Positions 49,665 through 58,328 of a stretch of 64,000 bases of DNA are shown here, in pieces. Position numbers and translations under genes: made by a program. This stretch comes from VRUE01 sp963704505. Its GTDB lineage: Bacteria > Actinomycetota > Thermoleophilia > Solirubrobacterales > 70-9. The DNA lies in NCBI GenBank assembly GCA_963704505.1, contig OY969912.1, positions 248,001 through 312,000 of the forward strand, read 5' to 3'. Every line of letters starts with the position of its first letter. Position 1 is the first letter of the stretch. The notes under the pieces are model-generated. The model was not told where the DNA came from and did not search any database. It saw nothing but the letters and a program-made list of their open reading frames with translations.

Positions 49665-50927
49665 GTGGACTTCAAGCCCAGCCCCGAGGTCGACGCTCTG
49701 CGCGAGCGGATCCTCGACTTCATGGACGACAACCTCTACCCGCAGGAGCGGGAGATCATGGAGGCGCTCGACGATGAGGTCGCGCCCGGCGTCCCCTACC
49801 CGAAGATCCTGGTCGAGGCGCGGGAGAAGGCGAAGTCCGAGGGGCTGTGGAACCTGTTCATGCCCGACCAGCGCTACGGGCCCGGCCTCAGCAACTGGGA
49901 GTACGGGCTGCTCTGCGAGGAGATGGGTCGCAGCCCCGCCGCGGCACCGATGCTGTTCAACTGCGGTGCCCCGGACACCGGCAACATGGAGATCCTCGCC
50001 GAGCACGGCAGCGACGAGCAGAGGGAGCGCTGGCTCGATCCCCTGCTCGAAGGACGAATCCGCTCCTGCTTCTCGATGACCGAGTTCTCCGTCTCAGGCT
50101 CAGACCCGACCGGGTTGCAGGCAACCGCCGTCCTCGACGGCGATGAGTGGGTCATCAACGGCCACAAGTGGTTCACCTCGGGTGCAATGGGCGCCGAGCT
50201 GGCGATCGCGATGGTCGTCACCGACCCGGACGCGCCTCAGTACACGCGCGCCTCGATGATCTGCGTCCCCACCGACGCGCCGGGCTTCAACCTCGTCCGG
50301 CCGATCCCGGTCATGGGTCACGAGAAAGGGCCGGGCCACTGCGAGATCCGTTACGAAGACTGCCGCGTTCCCGCGTCAAACCTGCTCGGCGAACGGGGCT
50401 CGGGGTTCACCGTCGCCCAGGACCGCCTCGGCCCGGGCCGCATCCATCACTGCATGCGGGCGATCGGAACCGCGGAGCGGGCGCTGGAGATGATGTGCCG
50501 GAGGGCGAACGAGCGCGAAGCGTTCGGCGGCCCGCTGGCCGACAAGCAGTTCGTGCAGGAGTCGATCGCGGCCTCGCGGATGGAAATCGACCAGGCGCGG
50601 CTGCTGACAATGTACGCCGCCTGGAAAATGGACACCGAGGGCAAGCGCGCCGCGCGCCAGTCGATCTCGGCGATCAAGGTGATCGCCGCGAACATGGTCA
50701 TGGAGGTCCTCGACCGCTCGATCCAGGTCCACGGCAGCCTCGGCATGACCGATGACACCCCCCTGGCTTCCCTGTGGCGCTTCAGCCGCATGCTGCGGCT
50801 CGCCGACGGCCCGGACGAGGTCCACAAGATGGTCCTCGCCCGGCGCGAGCTGAACCGCTGGGCGAAGCGGGCAGAGGCCGAGGAGAGCGGCGACCTGAGC
50901 AGCAAGCACGCGCCGCGGGCGATCTGA
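49665..50927 (+). CDS. Acyl-CoA dehydrogenase
   Basis: The 420-residue flavoenzyme has FAD-binding segments CFSMTEFSVSGSDPTGLQATAV and VINGHKWFTSGAMGAELAIAMVVTDP, and the C-terminal helical domain RANEREAFGGPLADKQFVQESIAASRMEIDQARLL with QVHGSLGMTDDTPLASLWRFSRMLRLADGPDEVHKMVLAR. This places it with the ACAD10/11-like group. It oxidises acyl-CoA thioesters and feeds electrons to ETF. An aminoglycoside-phosphotransferase-like gene 0.8 kb away is the usual partner of this ACAD group. GTG start behind AAGGAGAGG, with a TAGCTT at 49628 as a possible -10. Confidence 0.93.
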   Translation: MDFKPSPEVDALRERILDFMDDNLYPQEREIMEALDDEVAPGVPYPKILVEAREKAKSEGLWNLFMPDQRYGPGLSNWEYGLLCEEMGRSPAAAPMLFNCGAPDTGNMEILAEHGSDEQRERWLDPLLEGRIRSCFSMTEFSVSGSDPTGLQATAVLDGDEWVINGHKWFTSGAMGAELAIAMVVTDPDAPQYTRASMICVPTDAPGFNLVRPIPVMGHEKGPGHCEIRYEDCRVPASNLLGERGSGFTVAQDRLGPGRIHHCMRAIGTAERALEMMCRRANEREAFGGPLADKQFVQESIAASRMEIDQARLLTMYAAWKMDTEGKRAARQSISAIKVIAANMVMEVLDRSIQVHGSLGMTDDTPLASLWRFSRMLRLADGPDEVHKMVLARRELNRWAKRAEAEESGDLSSKHAPRAI

Positions 50928-50932
50928 GCTAG

Positions 50933-50952
50933 GCGCCGGGCTGAGCCGGCGC
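50933..50952. terminator. Hairpin between convergent genes
   Basis: GCGCCGG-GCTGAG-CCGGCGC is a 7-bp GC-only stem with a 6-nt loop, in the 33-bp gap between the acyl-CoA dehydrogenase and the convergent repeat protein. No T-run. A bidirectional terminator is the likely role. Confidence 0.45.
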
Positions 50953-50960
50953 TGCCGGGC

Positions 50961-51722
50961 CTACTTCGTGCCGAGCACGTCGACGCCGCCGAAGGTGGCG
51001 GTTGCGCCGCCGGTGCTGCCGACTTCACAACCGACGGTGAGGACCAAGGAAAGCGTGTGCGTCGTCGCTATGCCCGGCTCGAATTGCGTCGCGCCCTGGG
51101 CCTGGAAGGGCCCGAGCTGGATCCGGCGGCTGACGGCGCCGCCTTTGTCCTGGTCGTTGTAGATGCCGTCGGCGACGATCTGGGAGGGGTCGATTTCCGG
51201 AGAGGCCGGATTGGGAGAGTCAAGGAGAACGGCCGCTTCGACCGCGCGCGGCGGTTCGCAGCCGGCGGAGAGGATCACGTCGACGGCGCCGGCGAAGCTG
51301 TTGACTTCGTTCGCCGCCTGCGTGTAGACCGCTTCGGAGAGCGGATAGGAGATCGGTTTGTTGTCGAACGCCCGGGCCAGGCTTCCCCGCGAGCGATGCA
51401 CGACCCTGCCGAAGGGCATGCCGGCGACTTCGAGGTCCTCGGCGGTCACCGAGCCGGCGGCGATTTTTTCGGTTTCGATCGCGCCGTTCTTGATCTTGGC
51501 GTTGGAGACCGCGTTCTTCTTGATCTTGCGGGTGGTGATCGCGTTGGCCTTGATTTTGGCCGTGGTCACCGCGTTGGACTTGAGCTGGGGCGCGCCGACG
51601 CTGCGCTTGGAGACCTTCGCGGCGATCGCCGCGCCCCCGGCGAGGACCAGGAAGAGGGCGAGCGTCGAGACCACGTTTGCGTAGGTCAGGCGCGCGAGGA
51701 TCGTGCGTATGCCGGGTGCCAC
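50961..51722 (-). CDS. Exported protein with decapeptide (KIKxNAIT-type) repeats
   Basis: The 253-residue protein starts with LARLTYANVVSTLALFLVLAGGAAIAAK, a signal or anchor segment typical of a large thermoleophilian family. Five or more tandem ten-residue repeats follow (LKSNAVTTAK, IKANAITTRK, IKKNAVSNAK, IKNGAIETEK, IAAGSVTAED; ~residues 45-95). The C-terminal domain (~95-253) is beta-rich with two cysteines (SAGCEPP, TVGCEVG). The decad repeat suggests a small beta-solenoid stalk presenting a globular surface domain. Function unknown. GTG start behind AAAGGTGG. Confidence 0.7.
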   Translation of the reverse strand: MAPGIRTILARLTYANVVSTLALFLVLAGGAAIAAKVSKRSVGAPQLKSNAVTTAKIKANAITTRKIKKNAVSNAKIKNGAIETEKIAAGSVTAEDLEVAGMPFGRVVHRSRGSLARAFDNKPISYPLSEAVYTQAANEVNSFAGAVDVILSAGCEPPRAVEAAVLLDSPNPASPEIDPSQIVADGIYNDQDKGGAVSRRIQLGPFQAQGATQFEPGIATTHTLSLVLTVGCEVGSTGGATATFGGVDVLGTK

Positions 51723-51767
51723 GAACCCACCTTTGCAAGCGCGCCGGAGGGCGTCAAGCCCGAACGC

Positions 51768-52814
51768 TCAACCGCTGGACGACTCGGCAGCGGCGGCCGC
51801 CTCGGCGAGTCGTTCGACGATCCGGGCGAAGTATTGGACGCCCTCGTCGACCTTGCCGTAGCCGCCCGCCGTGTAGCGGGCGTAAACGCCCTCGAGAATG
51901 ATCGCCAACTTCCAGTAGCCGAGCGCGATGTAGAAGTCGATCTGGGAGAGGTCGCGGCCCGACGCCTCGGCGTAGCGGCTGCGCAGGTAAGCGCGGTCGG
52001 GAAAGCCCGGGGCGAGGTTGGCGGGCTGGCCGAGCGAGTGGTCCTCCTCGCCGGGCTGCGCCCAGTAGACGAGCAGCAGGCCGACGTCGGCGAGCGGGTC
52101 GCCGAGCGTGCAGAGCTCCCAGTCGACCACCGCGGCGACCTCCCCTTCGGGGGTGAGGATCATGTTGTCGAGCCGGTAGTCGCCGTGGACGATCGTCGCC
52201 GGGCCCTGGTCGGGAATGCGGGCCGAGAGCCGCTCGTGGACCTCGTCGATAGCCGGCAGCTCCCGGGTCTTGGACTTCTCCCATTGGCCCTGCCAGCGCC
52301 GCAGCTGCCTGGCCACGTAGTCCTCCTTGCGGCCCAGCTCGCCGAGGCCGGCGGCGTCGGGGTCGACGGCGTGGATCTCGACCAGGGTGTCGACGACGCG
52401 ATCGGCGATCGCGTGCCGATCGGACTCGTCGGGGAAGGCCTCGGCCTCGGCCAGTCCGCGCAGGATCGGGCCCTCGACGAAGCCCATCACGTAGAAGGGG
52501 GCGCCGTTGACGCTGTCGTCCTCGCAGAGGCCGATGACCGGGGCGACCGGCACGGGCGTGGCGGCGAGCGCCGAGACGACACGGTGCTCGCGGGCCATGT
52601 CGTGAGCGGAGCCGAGCCTCTTCCCGAGCGGGGGACGGCGCAGCGCCCAGCGCCTTCCGCCCGAGTCGGTGACCCCGTAGGTCAGGTTGGAGTGGCCGCC
52701 CGCGATCCGCTCGAAGCTGAGCGGAGGCTCGGCGCCGGGGACGTTCTCCACGAACCAGCGCTCGACCCCCGCGGCGTCGATGCCGTCCGGGCTGCCTGTA
52801 GCCTCATCGTCCAT
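51768..52814 (-). CDS. APH-type phosphotransferase family protein
   Basis: The 348-residue protein is kinase-like: ERIAGGHSNLTYGVTDSGGRRWALRRPP (nucleotide loop and Lys region), IVHGDYRLDNMILTPEGEVAAVVDWELCTLGDPLADVG (the catalytic HGDxxxxN and DxE motifs). This subgroup resembles the N-terminal kinase domain of ACAD10 and is often encoded beside acyl-CoA dehydrogenases, as here. It probably phosphorylates a hydroxy-acid or its CoA ester rather than an antibiotic. The ATG has TATGCT (52824-52829) 9 nt upstream. Divergent from the histidine kinase. Confidence 0.9.
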   Translation of the reverse strand: MDDEATGSPDGIDAAGVERWFVENVPGAEPPLSFERIAGGHSNLTYGVTDSGGRRWALRRPPLGKRLGSAHDMAREHRVVSALAATPVPVAPVIGLCEDDSVNGAPFYVMGFVEGPILRGLAEAEAFPDESDRHAIADRVVDTLVEIHAVDPDAAGLGELGRKEDYVARQLRRWQGQWEKSKTRELPAIDEVHERLSARIPDQGPATIVHGDYRLDNMILTPEGEVAAVVDWELCTLGDPLADVGLLLVYWAQPGEEDHSLGQPANLAPGFPDRAYLRSRYAEASGRDLSQIDFYIALGYWKLAIILEGVYARYTAGGYGKVDEGVQYFARIVERLAEAAAAAESSSG

Positions 52815-52851
52815 AGCTCGGCAAGCATATGCACGACGAGGTGGGAGGCGG

Positions 52852-54057
52852 TTGAGCCCGTCGTTGGCGAACCGGCTGACGATCGGTTTCGCGATCGCCT
52901 TTGCGGTCCTCACCGGCCTGGCGGTGATCGGGGTCGCGCGTTTCCTCCAGCAGCGGCAGGACTACGAGAACGCGATCTCCCGCTCCTACCAGGTCGAGAT
53001 CGCCGCTCGAAACAGGCTCGCGAAGGGACGGCACGAGACCGCTTCGCGCTCCGCGATCGCCGCCGAGCAGGCACGACGCGAATCCCTCCAGAACGACATC
53101 GACGGCCAGACCCGGGACACCGCCCTGCTCGTCGGCGCCGGCCTGATCGCCGGCCTGACCGGCGCGGCGCTCCTCTTCAGCGGCCTGATCGCGACGATGC
53201 GGCGGCCGCTCGAGGAGCTGGTCGACGCCTCCGGCCGTCTCGCCTCGGGAGACCTCGCGGCCAGGGTCAAGGTCGGCGGCCTGTCGGAGACGGCGACGCT
53301 CGGCTCGGCCTTCAACGAAATGGCCGGCGAGCTGCAGCAACGGGCCGGCGAGCGGGACCGCCTCGACCGGCTCAAAGACGAGTTCGTCCTCACCGCCTCG
53401 CACGAGCTGCGCAGCCCGCTGACCTCGGTCCAGGGGTTTGCCGAGCTGTTGATGCTCGAGCGCGAGCGGCTCAGCTCCACGCAGGCGGAAACGGTCGAGA
53501 TCATCCTCGACAACACCCGCCACCTGGTCCGCCTGCTCAACGACCTGCTCGACCTCGCCCGCTCGGACGCCGGGCGACTGACCCTGCGGCCGACGACGAT
53601 CGAGCCCGGCGCCCTGGTCGAGGACGCCGTGAAAACGATCCGCGGGCAGACCGAGGCGTCCGGCCAGACGCTGAGCGTCGAGGTCGAGCCGGGCCTGCCG
53701 ACGCTCGAGGCGGATCCCGACAGGATCCGCCAAGTTCTGGTGAATCTGCTTACCAATGCTCATGAGTACTGTCCCGAACGAGCGTCGATCCGGGTTGGGG
53801 CAAAACGGGTAGGGGACGAGGTGGAGATCAACGTGAGCGACGACGGACCCGGCATAGAGGCGGTGCAACTCGAACACATCTTCGACCGCTTCACGCGTGG
53901 CGAAGCCGGCCTGACGCAGCGCGTCGGCGGGACCGGCCTCGGCCTGGCGATCTCCAAATCCCTTGTCGAGCTTCACGGCGGCACGATCAGCGCCGAGTCG
54001 ACGGCCGGCGAGGGCGCGACCTTCCGCTTGCGACTACCGGCGGGGGTGGCGTCATGA
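52852..54057 (+). CDS. Sensor histidine kinase (HAMP, HisKA, HATPase)
   Basis: The 401-residue kinase has a first membrane helix (GFAIAFAVLTGLAVIGVARF), a short extracytoplasmic helical segment (~residues 35-85) and a second helix (ALLVGAGLIAGLTGAALLFSGLI). A HAMP domain follows (RRPLEELVDASGRLASGDLAARV). The HisKA box ASHELRSPLTSVQGFAELL has His184. The ATPase domain shows LVNLLTNAHEYCP, VSDDGPGIEAVQ and GGTGLGLAISKSLVELHGG. The sensing region is too small for a PAS or CACHE domain. The TTG start follows GGGAGG. It overlaps the receiver gene by 4 bp. Confidence 0.92.
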   Translation: MSPSLANRLTIGFAIAFAVLTGLAVIGVARFLQQRQDYENAISRSYQVEIAARNRLAKGRHETASRSAIAAEQARRESLQNDIDGQTRDTALLVGAGLIAGLTGAALLFSGLIATMRRPLEELVDASGRLASGDLAARVKVGGLSETATLGSAFNEMAGELQQRAGERDRLDRLKDEFVLTASHELRSPLTSVQGFAELLMLERERLSSTQAETVEIILDNTRHLVRLLNDLLDLARSDAGRLTLRPTTIEPGALVEDAVKTIRGQTEASGQTLSVEVEPGLPTLEADPDRIRQVLVNLLTNAHEYCPERASIRVGAKRVGDEVEINVSDDGPGIEAVQLEHIFDRFTRGEAGLTQRVGGTGLGLAISKSLVELHGGTISAESTAGEGATFRLRLPAGVAS

Positions 54058-54422
54058 CCAAGCTGCTCGTCGCCGACGACTCGGAGACGATCCTCCTGCT
54101 GATGCGCACCCGGCTCGAGATGGAGGGCTACGACGTCGAGACCGCCAGCGACGGCCAGGAGGTCATGGACGCGGTCCACGGCGAGGGCTCCGACCCCCAC
54201 GACCTCCTGCTGCTCGACGCGATGATGCCGGGCAAATCGGGAGTCGAAGCGCTGCGCGAGCTGCGTGCAGAGGGCGTCGAGACCCCCGCCCTCATCGTCA
54301 GCGCCCACCAGGACGCCGGCGACGCCGACGCGCCGACCGAGCTCGAGGTGAGCGGGTACATCACCAAGCCGATCGACTTCGACCGGCTCTTCAGCGAAAT
54401 CGCCGAGTTGACTGCCTCGTAA
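54054..54422 (+). CDS. Single-domain response regulator (receiver only)
   Basis: The 122-residue CheY-like receiver has an acidic pair (VADDSE), phospho-acceptor Asp55 (LLLLDAMMPGKSG), Ser/Thr region LIVSAH and Lys in YITKPIDFDRLF. There is no output domain, so it acts through protein contacts, or as a step in a phosphorelay. It is translationally coupled (ATGA) to the kinase in front. Its stop is followed at once by a long hairpin element. Confidence 0.93.
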   Translation: MTKLLVADDSETILLLMRTRLEMEGYDVETASDGQEVMDAVHGEGSDPHDLLLLDAMMPGKSGVEALRELRAEGVETPALIVSAHQDAGDADAPTELEVSGYITKPIDFDRLFSEIAELTAS

Positions 54423-54495
54423 GGGGTCGGGCACCCCTTCTTAAAACCCGCCCCCTTCGGGGGCTCAAGTGTTTTCAGAAGGGGCACCCGACCCC
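54423..54495. repeat. Hairpin element A (behind the receiver gene)
   Basis: Arms of 19 bp (54423-54441 and 54477-54495) pair except for a 2-nt internal CA/CA mismatch. Inside, AAAAC (54443-54447) pairs with GTTTT (54471-54475), and GCCCCC-TTC-GGGGGC (54450-54464) forms the apex. The same internal plan recurs, inverted, at 54636-54710. It starts directly after the stop codon and may end transcription. Confidence 0.65.
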
Positions 54496-54635
54496 CCCAC
54501 CACGCCGCGCGCAGGGATTTCGCTGAAGAGCCGGTCGTCGATTTAGCGGCCGCCACAGAGCTGAGACTCACTACGAAGGCAGAAATCCGCCTCGGGGTCG
54601 GCGCGAAGTTCGCTGCGCCGAGGCGGGATGAGTGC
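54496..54635. other. Spacer between two inverted hairpin elements
   Basis: This 140-bp non-coding stretch is bounded by hairpin elements A and B. I see no gene, promoter or further repeat in it. Together, 54423-54710 looks like a composite of two palindromic units in opposite orientation. Confidence 0.4.
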
Positions 54636-54710
54636 GGCGGTGGGGTGACCCTCCGACTAACACTTGAGCCCCCGGAGGGGGCGGGTTAGGCGGGGGGTCA
54701 CCCCACCGCC
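54636..54710. repeat. Hairpin element B (behind the helicase gene)
   Basis: Perfect 16-bp arms (54636-54651 GGCGGTGGGGTGACCC; 54695-54710 its complement) enclose CTAAC/GTTAG (54657-54661/54685-54689) and the apex GCCCCC-GGA-GGGGGC (54668-54682). The sequence CACTTGAGCCCCC is the complement of GGGGGCTCAAGTG in element A, so A and B belong to one family in opposite orientation. Confidence 0.65.
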
Positions 54711-54718
54711 CTACCCAA

Positions 54719-56326
54719 CTAAGACTTGGCGATCTCCAGGCGGATTTCTTTGCCCTTGAGCTTGGTCCCATCGAGGAACTCGACGGTCTGCTCGGCTTTG
54801 TCGGGGTCGACCTCGACGAAGGAGAATCGGTGCAGGACTCGGACGTCGTGGACCTCGTCCTCGGTGAGGACGGCGCCCTCGCGCAGCGCCCAGCGCAGGT
54901 CCTCCTCCTCGATCCCGCTGCGTTCGCCGCGATTGACGAAAAGCTTGGTGGTCTTGCCGTTGCCTTCGGACTCGGGCGCTCCGCTTTCATCGGAAGCCTC
55001 GCTGTCCTCAGGAGCCTCGCTTTCCTCCGATGCCGGGTCGACGGGCGTCCGCGCATCCTCGGCAGGCTCGGCCGCCTGGGCGTCCGCGTCGGAGTCCGGC
55101 TCCGGCTTCTTCTCCGGCTCTGCCTCGGGCTCGGGACGATCGCGTTTGCGCTCTCGGCGTCGAGGACGCGGCGCGTGCTCGAGCCGCTCCTCCGGGCTCT
55201 CCCACTCGCCGATCGAGGTCTTGACGTCGCGCTCGATGCGATCGATCTCCTCGCGCTGGGCGGGAGTGACGAAGGTGATCGCGCGGCCTGTTCTGCCGAC
55301 CCGGCCGGTCCTGCCGATGCGGTGCACGTAGACCTCCGAGGAGGCCGGGACGTCGAAGTTGATGACGTGGGTGACGTGTTCGATGTCGAGGCCGCGGGCG
55401 GCGATGTCGGTGGCCACCAGCAGGCGCACGCGGTGGTCCTTGAAGGCGATCATCACGCCGTCGCGGACGCCCTGGCTGAGGTCGCCGTGCAGCGCCTTGA
55501 CGTCGAGGCCTTTGTCCTTGAGGGTCCGCTCCAGCTTGGAGGCGCCGATTTTCGTCCTCGTGAAGATGATCGCCTGCTCGGGTTCCTCGGTCTTCAGCAG
55601 CTCGACCAGCCTGGCGGCCTTGTCTTTGGCCGAGACCTCGACGAAGGCCTGGGCGATCGCGTCGACCGTGAGGGTTTTCGGGGTGATGCTGATCGTCGTC
55701 GGGTCATACATGTAGCCCTCGGCCAGGCGCTTGATCGGTGGTGGCATCGTCGCCGAGAAGAGAGCCGTCTGGCGGCCGCTGGGGCACATGCGAAGGATCT
55801 TCTCGACGTCCTCGATGAAGCCGAGGTCGAGCATCTCGTCGGCCTCGTCCAGGACGACGTAGCGGGCCGCCGTGAGGACCAGCGAGCGCCGTGACATCAG
55901 GTCCATCATGCGGCCGACGGTGGCGACGACCACGTGGGCGCCGGCCCGCAGCTGGGCCTGCTGGGATTTGATCGGGGCGCCGCCGAAGACGGCGACGATC
56001 TCGATGTCGAGGTGCTCGGCGTAGGCGCGGAGCGCCTGGGTCACCTGGATGCAGAGCTCGCGGGTCGGCGTGAGGACAACCGCCTGCACCTCTTCGTTGG
56101 CAGGGTCGAGGTACTGAAGCAGCGGCAGCCCGAACGCGGCGGTCTTGCCGGTGCCGGTCTGAGCCTGCCCGATCACGTCGTGGCCGTCGAGCAGCTCGGG
56201 GATCGCCTGTTCCTGGATCGGCGTCGGTTCGTCGAAGCCGAGCTCGTCGATCGCCTGCTGGATGGCAGGCGCCAGCCCGAGGTCCTTGAAGGCGATCTTC
56301 TCGCCACCCGTTTCGTCGGTGCTCAT
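54719..56326 (-). CDS. DEAD-box RNA helicase with DbpA-type C-terminal RNA-binding domain
   Basis: The 535-residue protein has the Q motif (GFDEPTPIQEQAIPELL), motif I AQTGTGKTAA, Ia PTRELCIQV, II VLDEADEMLD, III SATMP, IV-VI including ATDIAARGLDIEHVTHVINFD and HRIGRTGRVGR. A long acidic/Arg-rich linker (~residues 365-450, many Glu-Ala-Ser-Asp) precedes a DbpA/CsdA-like RRM (TKLFVNRGERSGIEEEDLRWAL). It unwinds RNA in ribosome assembly or RNA decay. The ATG overlaps the stop of the quinone oxidoreductase gene by 4 bp. Confidence 0.95.
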   Translation of the reverse strand: MSTDETGGEKIAFKDLGLAPAIQQAIDELGFDEPTPIQEQAIPELLDGHDVIGQAQTGTGKTAAFGLPLLQYLDPANEEVQAVVLTPTRELCIQVTQALRAYAEHLDIEIVAVFGGAPIKSQQAQLRAGAHVVVATVGRMMDLMSRRSLVLTAARYVVLDEADEMLDLGFIEDVEKILRMCPSGRQTALFSATMPPPIKRLAEGYMYDPTTISITPKTLTVDAIAQAFVEVSAKDKAARLVELLKTEEPEQAIIFTRTKIGASKLERTLKDKGLDVKALHGDLSQGVRDGVMIAFKDHRVRLLVATDIAARGLDIEHVTHVINFDVPASSEVYVHRIGRTGRVGRTGRAITFVTPAQREEIDRIERDVKTSIGEWESPEERLEHAPRPRRRERKRDRPEPEAEPEKKPEPDSDADAQAAEPAEDARTPVDPASEESEAPEDSEASDESGAPESEGNGKTTKLFVNRGERSGIEEEDLRWALREGAVLTEDEVHDVRVLHRFSFVEVDPDKAEQTVEFLDGTKLKGKEIRLEIAKS

Positions 56327-57270
56327 CGGCTCGGGTCCAGCAGAAGCTTGCCGGTCGTGCGCCGGGCGATGATGTCTTCGTGGGCACGGGCTGCCTCGGA
56401 AAGCGGGTAGACGTCGCCGACGGTGACCTCGAGCTCGCCCGCGGCGACCCCGCCGAGCAGCTCGCCGATCATCGGCGCAACCAGGTCGCGCCGGGCGAGC
56501 AGATGGACGAGCCAGAAGCCGATCACCGACTTGGAGCCGCGCAGCAGTGCCGCCGTCGAGACGTCGCGCTGTTCGCGGGAGGCGATGCCGAAGACGACCA
56601 TGCGACCGAGCGGCGCAAGGATGCCGAGCTCGGCGTCGAAGGCGTCGCCGCCGCTCATGTGGAGGACGGCGTCGACCCGCTCGCCGCCGTTGGCCTCGCG
56701 GATCGCCGCGCCGAGGTCATCGCTGCGCGAGTCGACGGTCGCGTCGGCTCCGAGGCTGGTGCAAAGGCTGCGCTTCTCCTCGCTGGAGGCAAGGGCGATC
56801 ACCTTGGCGCCGGCGCGTTTGGCGATCTGGACCGAGAGCGACCCGGTGCCACCGGCGGCGGCCTCGATCACGATGGTCTCCCCCTCGGCGATCCTGGCGC
56901 AGGTGCGGACCAGGGCGATCGCGGTCAGCCCCTGGAGGAGGAGCGCCGCGGCCTGGTCGTCGGAGACCTCGTCGGGCAGCGGAATCAGCATCGCCTCGTT
57001 GACGACGGCCTTCTCGGCGTAGGCGCCGCTGCCGACGATCGCCGCGACGCGGCGGCCGTCGGGCGTGCGCCCTGAGACCTCGGCCCCCGGAATCAACGGC
57101 AGCGACTGCTCGGCGAGGTAGTCGTTGCGGGTGGCGTGGGTGTCGGCGAAGTTGATGCCGGCGCGGGCGACGTCGATCAGGACCTCGCCCTCGGCGGGCG
57201 TCGGGTCGGGGAGCTCGACGTGCGCGAGAACCTCAGGGCCGCCGAACTCCTCTATCTGAATCGCCTTCAT
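56323..57270 (-). CDS. NADPH:quinone oxidoreductase (zinc-independent MDR family)
   Basis: The 315-residue medium-chain reductase has the MDR start MKAIQIEEFGGPEVLAHVELPDPTPAEGEVLIDVARAGINFADTHATRNDYL, the nucleotide-binding loop EAAAGGTGSLSVQIAKRAGAKVIALASSEEKR, and no structural-zinc cysteines. The family reduces quinones or enones with NADPH. It is translationally coupled to the downstream helicase gene. The start ATG lies in a 43-bp gap from the divergent PfkB gene. Confidence 0.9.
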   Translation of the reverse strand: MKAIQIEEFGGPEVLAHVELPDPTPAEGEVLIDVARAGINFADTHATRNDYLAEQSLPLIPGAEVSGRTPDGRRVAAIVGSGAYAEKAVVNEAMLIPLPDEVSDDQAAALLLQGLTAIALVRTCARIAEGETIVIEAAAGGTGSLSVQIAKRAGAKVIALASSEEKRSLCTSLGADATVDSRSDDLGAAIREANGGERVDAVLHMSGGDAFDAELGILAPLGRMVVFGIASREQRDVSTAALLRGSKSVIGFWLVHLLARRDLVAPMIGELLGGVAAGELEVTVGDVYPLSEAARAHEDIIARRTTGKLLLDPSR

Positions 57271-57313
57271 CGGCCGCGGAGTTTCGCAGGGCAGGCGCTA
57301 CGCTGCCGTCCGC

Positions 57314-58243
<930 letters not shown>

Positions 58244-58328
58244 GCGCCCGAGGCCTCATCGTGCGGCCTGGCCAGCACGGCCAAGCTGCGATACTGACCT
58301 CTCACGAGATCGAGGCGAAGGAGGGGTG

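Noticed and set aside
51420..51610. Short repeated units suggesting a CRISPR or tandem DNA array.
   Set aside because: The repetition is at the protein level (decapeptides) within a reading frame. DNA units vary and there are no spacers.
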